DNA from: Coenobita brevimanus
Taxonomy: Eukaryota > Arthropoda > Malacostraca > Decapoda > Coenobitidae
Reading direction: 5' to 3'
Length of the DNA stretch: 64,000 nucleotides
Assembly: GCA_032717465.1 (NCBI GenBank)
Contig: CM064671.1
Span: 56,867,394-56,931,393, forward strand
Shown here: positions 59,098 through 64,000 of the stretch, one piece after another
How positions within the stretch are numbered: the stretch's first letter is position 1
How the letters are laid out: every line of letters starts with the position of its first letter
Notes under the pieces: generated by a model
Database searches by the model: none
The model's input: the letters and a program-made list of their open reading frames with translations, nothing else
Told to the model about the DNA's origin: nothing
Made by a program: the position numbers and the translations under genes

Positions 59098-59847
59098 CAG
59101 TACGGTACTCAGCCAAGCCAACAGCTCCATGTTCTGACATTGCTAAGATGTGTGGCTCAGTAACTGCTCTCCATGAATAGGGCAATGGTTCTTGAATTTA
59201 TCTTTATCCTGTCAATTTCATCCTATGTGAAAGCTACTCGGTTGTTTGGCATAACCAAATACACTGCAAAAAGTGTGTTTGCATTTAATACAAGAGGTTT
59301 CTCTAACTAATGGCACGGTTGATGTAATATGCACATGCTCAGACAAGCTTCTTCCACCATTATTGGCTCGAGGATTTGTGAAGGAATCCTTGAGGCATAA
59401 GACTGTTGCTCACTGTGAACCTAAATATAACGCATAACAACTGGCAATATGTAAAATCAGTAGCCAAACACGGCATATAGAAAACGGTAACATAAACCTG
59501 GGTTAAGTAAGTCCACCTTTATTTTACATCGGTGCCATGCCATACAGATATCAATGAGAAACAAAGGGACAATCATCACTGTCAAACTGTTCATATTTAT
59601 TGGTGATAAAGGAAAAATCTACATTGGCCTATCCCTACTCTGTGACATCAGTCGTCATCCATGATGATACTACATAGGATGCCTGTACAAGAGTAATTCC
59701 CAATAATTTACTGACAACAGCTGTAACATTTGACAAACTGTAGAGATGGGTTATATATTTGCATATTAACAAATAGTCACCATACTCATAATACGGAGGT
59801 ACTGAGCCACCCAGTGGAAAGTGTGCGTGAACTTGCATATGTTAAAG
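59098..59847. other. No feature recognised
   Basis: Short ORFs only. Confidence 0.4.
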
Positions 59848-61050
59848 TGGGTATCATAATACTGCTATGAAGCGATTTTTAACTTCCATGTCCTCTACAC
59901 TATTCCTTATCATTGCATTCAATGAATCAGCAACTTTTCTAGCCTGATGTACCCTTTCAAGAACGTATCCTCTAAACATCTATCCTTACTCATCTCACTA
60001 CCTAAGCAACCGACTGCACTCACATCCCCCATTTCCTTACCATCCAGCCGCATTGTGCTTATTGTGACTTTTTTTTGCTCAAAGACTATAACTTTACTCT
60101 ATTTACACTCATCTTTAGTTTCCGTTTCCTTAAAATTCACTTAAACCTGCCCCGTCCTGACCGATTTTCCACCACTGATGCCCTCCAATCCCGACCAATT
60201 TTGGATTTTTTTTTTTTTTGACTCAAACCTCCGCTTTTGGTGAGAAACATCGAAAATTCATAGAGAAATCGTTCACCTGAGGTTTAAAATACTGAATACA
60301 GGTAGCAGTACCCCTTACCTTACTGGGTTTTCTATCAGGCTGGCTCCAAAGAAAACGAGTTCTATGGGAGGGTGACTATTCCACACTACTCATAAACGGT
60401 ATTCATTTATTTATTTTGGTACAAATTTATATGTAGTACAAGAGTAACTTGGTTTTCACACAGTAATATAGGCATTGTTTCACTCACCAAACAATCAACA
60501 TACCTGACCTTTTTTGGCGACATTACCTGATCATCATATCAGACTGTTTCTTCCTCTAATGCTACGTAAACTTTGTCCTCCACATTGTCATTGATTGGGG
60601 AATCACTCTGGCCTTGAATTTTGCACCGTAGCATGACATGTCTTTACTGGCCAGGTCACTGGTAACAGGTGAATTGCCGAGACAATGGCGTGCAGTGAAG
60701 AGGAGGAGGTCATGCGGGGTAAGGCATTGACCCTGCCTGGTGTCCCTGGTGTCCCATGTATACAGACCAAAAATCATGTGCAAAGTTTGACAATTGTGCA
60801 AATTAGGGACCTTGCAATTGTTGCGCATTTATATTCATCAAAGGGAGTCACAGTGACAAAACGTGTGGACGTATATATACGTCAACAGGAGTCAGAGGGT
60901 TAAACTCATTCACCAGGTTTACATTCAGTTTCACATAACAGCGCAGTATCGTCAGTAAACAACAGTGCAGAAAATTACCACACCTTATCCTTCCCCATTA
61001 CAGAAGCTCCAAAATACTCTGCCCTACCTAGTAAACCGTATTAAAATACA
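59848..61050 (-). mobile_element. RTE LINE fragment split by a TTAA element
   Basis: 59,848-60,140 (plus-strand words GGTATCATAATACTGCTATGAAG, CAGCAACTTTTCTAGCCTGATGTACCCTTTCAAGAA) follows 36,470-36,750 of the RTE. 60,904-61,050 (CAGCGCAGTATCGTCAGTAAACAACAGTGCAG) follows 36,800-36,860. Both are in order and in the same orientation, so one fragment was interrupted. Confidence 0.75.
60141..60903 (+). mobile_element. TTAA element, family I, copy 3
   Basis: TTAAACCTGCCCCGTCCTGACC ... GGAGTCAGAGGGTTAA, 763 bp. Internal sequence matches copy 1 (43,786-44,552) throughout. Inserted in an RTE fragment at TTAA. Confidence 0.82.
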
Positions 61051-61215
61051 TCTGTTTATGGGAACGAATAATACGATCTGTATGGTACTATTTTATGAAG
61101 GCATCAAGGAAAATGTCAACCAGTTTAAGTATTCGGGAAGTTGACACTGCAAACTTTATGCTTATATGTACTTGTGATCAGTATTAACAAATCTTGTGAT
61201 CATTAGTTTCAAGTG

Positions 61216-61620
61216 TTAATGCCGCGATAAGCTGGCATCGGTAATGAGAGCATTATTATTCATAAATGGTACCCCTAAATGATGGCCATTCTTTTGAGTA
61301 ACGTCATGCAAAACTGAACATGATTGTCTTCGAATATTTACTGATTGGATTCCCATGGTTTTTGGCATGTTTTGGACTGTCATTGGTAGAAATGAGTACT
61401 TTCCCCTCCACCATGGAACTGAACGTGTTTTCTTGATTGGTGCTGTTGACAGCGAACTTAGTTTTATCCAGCGACGCAGCCAGCGGTATACAGTGGACAG
61501 ACTGGCGCCGGTGTGGTAGGAAATGTATCTGGCAGATGCGCCTCCCAGCCACAGCCACACAATCAGGGCTCTCTCAGCCCGCATGGCCATGTCTTGCATA
61601 ATCACTTCCTCCATTGTGTT
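61216..61620 (-). pseudogene. Helix-turn-helix transposase-like remnant
   Basis: Minus ORF starts MQDMAMRAERALIVWLWLGG and continues SARYISYHTGASLSTVYRWL, a homeodomain-like helix-turn-helix typical of Tc1/mariner or IS630-type transposase N-termini. Beyond about residue 50 the frame wanders. A pyrimidine-AG (TTTGTTCACCAG) just upstream could make this a host exon, so the TE reading is tentative. Confidence 0.5.
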
Positions 61621-62599
61621 CTGGTGAACAAAGAAATGTAAAAGAACGTGTGTACTAGCAACAAATTCTTACGTTCATCTCTTGTTATAACTCACTTTCT
61701 TTTGTTAGAGATGACCATTTTAAGCTTTCTTAATTATTATTAACAACACAGAAACCTCGAACCGCGTTCCTTAACCAGGGGTCCATAGAAGTCAAAGGAG
61801 CCACAGAGAATTACCAGAATGTCCGTAAAATGGCTAAGGAAAACTACTGAGTATCTTCAGTTTTTCTGTTATAAGTTCCTTGTATCCCGAATCATTCCAA
61901 TTGATTTTCAAATTAATGTTCATAGTCAATAGAATATTCATTTCAATATTTGGTTTCTATTTCTCACACAGATTGCGCATTAAATATCAAGAGGACTATC
62001 CATAGTTACAGCGTTCAGGCAATGTTGACAAACGTTTCGTCCTAGGAATGTGTGTGAAGGGAAGCAAACCTTTGAATACAACTGAAATTAACTGCAGAAA
62101 ATATTTAATTATAGCATCAGAGGAAAATACCAGAGCACATCTCATTCTATGTCGGTGTAAAACCTGGATTCCCAATCATTTTCTGCCTACTTTCCCATTT
62201 TCTCTGGCTCGTTACCTCACATGGCCAGTGTTTCCATAAGTGATGGACTACAAGTTAATGTAACGGGAGCTTAGCTAACGGATAACTTAAGTGGACCGAT
62301 ATTGTTGGCTTGTAAATTAGATAATGAAAATACTTTGTAATACTCATACACATTGCAGGCAATGCACTTGAACCGCAGGCAAAGCTGCCTCATACTCCCA
62401 GTGAAACAGAAAGGGGGAAATATTACTTGAGTTTCCGTAGTGTCCCGTTCCATGCCCCTCACTCCACCCCACCCCATGAAAGAGTCTCTCTAATTTCCCT
62501 TCTCTATTTTAGTAGGGAAAAGTATGCTAAACAGCATTGAAGATTGCAATAATATTATTCCCCTAAAATTACCCCTCCCCCCAAAAAAAATGGGGTAAT
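61621..62599. other. Mostly unrecognised
   Basis: GTTCCTTAACCAGGGGTCCATAG at about 61,767 resembles a hAT-type terminal word and may be the opposite end of the element ending near 62,712. Confidence 0.35.
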
Positions 62600-63073
62600 T
62601 TAGTTCAGGAAGGATACCCCAGGTCTAGATCCTAAACCATATGGAATCCCTGGAGTATTTTTCTGAACAGACACGGTCCGTGGATGTTGTAAGGTTGAGA
62701 ACCACTGCTCTGGAGTATTTACTGTTGTATCATTCCCGAACAAAGAAAACAAAGAAAAAACACAAGTTTTCCTGCAAGTATCTAATAAATTTAACTTCAA
62801 CGTGTAATGATTGCTGAGCTTTAGCACCATCCTAAACCATGGTTTGTGTTGTACTATCATACTTTGTTTCATGAACGGTCCGCTGCACACATTTTGGCTG
62901 GATTTTAACGCAGAATATCCATTCATATTAGAGTAATGCCACAATGTTGTTACCATTATTACCAAAACAATTAAGAAACAAGCCATTTGTATCACAGAGA
63001 CCTGTGTATTATGTGCTTTGTACATAAAGCCAGGTGCATTATTATTATTACTACATGGAAAGGAAAATTCCAA
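62600..63073 (-). CDS. Possible type II membrane protein ORF (partial)
   Basis: 157-codon ORF. ATG at 63,073, a short Asn-rich head, then one hydrophobic segment (QMACFLIVLVIMVTTLWHY, residues about 29-47) followed by a polar region with several Cys. This layout resembles the start of a Golgi type II enzyme, but no catalytic motif is visible. The last about 45 residues are encoded by the hAT-like end, so any true exon would stop near 62,750. Could also be chance. Confidence 0.28.
   Translation of the reverse strand: MEFSFPCSNNNNAPGFMYKAHNTQVSVIQMACFLIVLVIMVTTLWHYSNMNGYSALKSSQNVCSGPFMKQSMIVQHKPWFRMVLKLSNHYTLKLNLLDTCRKTCVFSLFSLFGNDTTVNTPEQWFSTLQHPRTVSVQKNTPGIPYGLGSRPGVSFLN
62660..62712. mobile_element. 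hAT-like terminal sequence
   Basis: Minus strand reads CAGTGGTTCTCAACCTTACA at 62,704 down, a form common to hAT transposon ends. Its partner is not secured. Confidence 0.45.
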
Positions 63074-63339
63074 TATATCGTTTAATAATAATCGTGAGAA
63101 ATGTACATCAGTGTTTTTTGTCTTCGTATTAGTATTTAAAGAATCTCATCTGATTCATTTACTTCCAGGCAAAAAATACTAAGCTTATAGGACTGAGGGG
63201 AATGTGAGCTGGAGAGAGAGCAGAATGATAGAGGAGGAAAGAACGACACAGGGGAAACTCGTTTGTGGTCACCCCTTCAGGAATGAATTAGCCTAGTTAT
63301 GAATGGATATACTGATAGTTTTTCTTGGAATGTCCTTCA

Positions 63340-63366
63340 ATATATATATATATATATATATATATA
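63340..63366. repeat. (AT)n microsatellite
   Basis: About 13 units. Confidence 0.9.
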
Positions 63367-63414
63367 CAAGAAAAACACATTACACGTGCATACTTATGTG
63401 GAACGTTTTTTACA

Positions 63415-63505
63415 ATCTAGTCGGAAATAGAACCCGAGACTCTTAGATTGGAGCCAGGTATCGTGTGGCAATACCACGACGTGATAAACGCCAAAGCACC
63501 TGAAT
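63415..63505 (-). mobile_element. Possible tRNA-derived SINE remnant
   Basis: Minus strand contains GTCGTGGTATTGCC and CGGGTTCTATTTCCGAC, reminiscent of tRNA A-box and B-box regions but imperfect. Confidence 0.35.
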
Positions 63506-63680
63506 TCTGTGAAGAATCAGGTAAATCGGCTATAGGAAGATATTTTCAACCCGAGCCCACATGATGACATGTATTTCAGAGTCGTCTGAATTTTTGTTTA
63601 GCCCCACGCAGCGCAACAAGCGACATAGCAGTGTTAATCTATCCCAGCCAATACACAAGATTCTTCCTATATGTTGGACG

Positions 63681-63681
<1 letters not shown>

Positions 63682-63718
<37 letters not shown>

Positions 63719-63775
63719 GATATATAGATAGATAGGTATATATAGGTAGATGGATAGACAGATAGGTAAATAGAT
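63682..63775. repeat. (AC)n followed by GATA/GGTA-type tract
   Basis: (AC)n at 63,682-63,716, then TATAGATAGATAGGTATATATAGG to about 63,775. Confidence 0.85.
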
Positions 63776-63908
63776 TAAACACTTCCAGCAGGGAGAAGAA
63801 CACAGACACTAGACTTCACTTCACTTAACCTCATAATTATCCTAATCATACGAAGTCCACACGAAGAATGTTAGCCTGTGGATACTGCTTTACATGTAGT
63901 TTTCTTAA

Positions 63909-64000
63909 TTAACCCCTACACCGCGGGCATGTTTACCGATGTTTTGCGTGTGCCGCGGGGTTATTTGGGCTCCGACAGACTCTCAAAAAATGATTGCCAA
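63909..64000. mobile_element. Start of another TTAA element, cut by window end
   Basis: TTAACCCCTACACCGCGGGC followed by an inverted GTGCCGCGGGGTTA word. Same style as the other TTAA ends here; the right part lies outside. Confidence 0.45.

Overview
Kind of DNA. This is eukaryotic genomic DNA, most likely from an arthropod and probably a decapod crustacean (inference). The evidence is one long-intron ionotropic-receptor (IR) gene of arthropod type, retrotransposons whose RT and endonuclease wording I associate with decapod genomes, TTAA-flanked elements, tRNA-derived SINEs, and abundant (AT)n, (AC)n and triplet microsatellites. There are no operons, no rRNA and no CRISPR. Most of the window is transposon sequence inside introns.

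Host gene. On the minus strand, eight exons of a divergent ionotropic receptor can be assembled between 45,665 (start codon) and 4,172. The exons are 45,472-45,665; 27,115-27,270; 21,047-21,249; 17,287-17,424; 12,953-13,115; 11,754-11,989; 4,864-5,048; 4,172-4,408. All seven intron boundaries are GT/AG with matching phases, and together they give an open frame of 504 codons. In order the product has a signal peptide, an N-terminal domain with the IR signature RCLYC, the S1 ligand lobe with the usual arginine, TM1, a pore loop, TM3 and the start of S2. The rest of S2, TM4 and the stop codon were not found and may lie left of base 1.

Layout, left to right. 1-775: broken SGNH-domain transposon ORF (-). 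1,900-2,245: RTE 3' fragment. 4,172-5,048: IR exons 8 and 7. 5,621-11,322: Gypsy-type LTR retrotransposon (-) with both LTRs, PBS, PPT, gag and integrase, but no protease/RT/RNase H; its integrase is split by a TTAA element (7,050-7,932). 11,754-13,115: IR exons 6 and 5. 14,280-15,290: two tRNA-derived SINE copies. 17,287-17,424: IR exon 4. 17,971-18,593: 5'-truncated RTE with a 14-bp target duplication. 21,047-21,249: IR exon 3. 23,165-25,150: Jockey-like LINE (-). 27,115-27,270: IR exon 2. 27,680-29,925: decayed RTE (+).

31,014-43,660 is a nested stack inside IR intron 1. A TTAA element was split by a long-inverted-repeat (foldback) element (39,540-43,253). A second TA-flanked inverted-repeat element (31,414-39,535) lies at that element's left end; it carries a 3.3-kb (ACC/ACA) triplet array and a nearly full-length RTE LINE (36,030-39,218). 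Another TTAA element (41,497-42,084) sits in the right foldback arm.

43,786-44,552: TTAA element. 45,472-45,665: IR exon 1. 46,185-46,745: Jockey-like LINE fragment. 49,142-53,830: one LINE head and a different LINE tail joined through a TTAA element (50,661-51,437). 54,130-54,905: degenerate tandem repeats. 55,394-56,165: intact TTAA element. 56,193-59,095: pogo-like DNA transposon. 59,848-61,050: RTE fragment split by a TTAA element. 61,216-61,620: helix-turn-helix transposase remnant. 62,600-63,073: possible membrane-protein ORF running into a hAT-like end. 63,909 to the end: start of another TTAA element.

How it fits together. The one identifiable host function is a chemosensory-type receptor. 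Nearly everything else is layered transposition, and its relative order can be read because several empty sites and duplicate copies are present in the same window.
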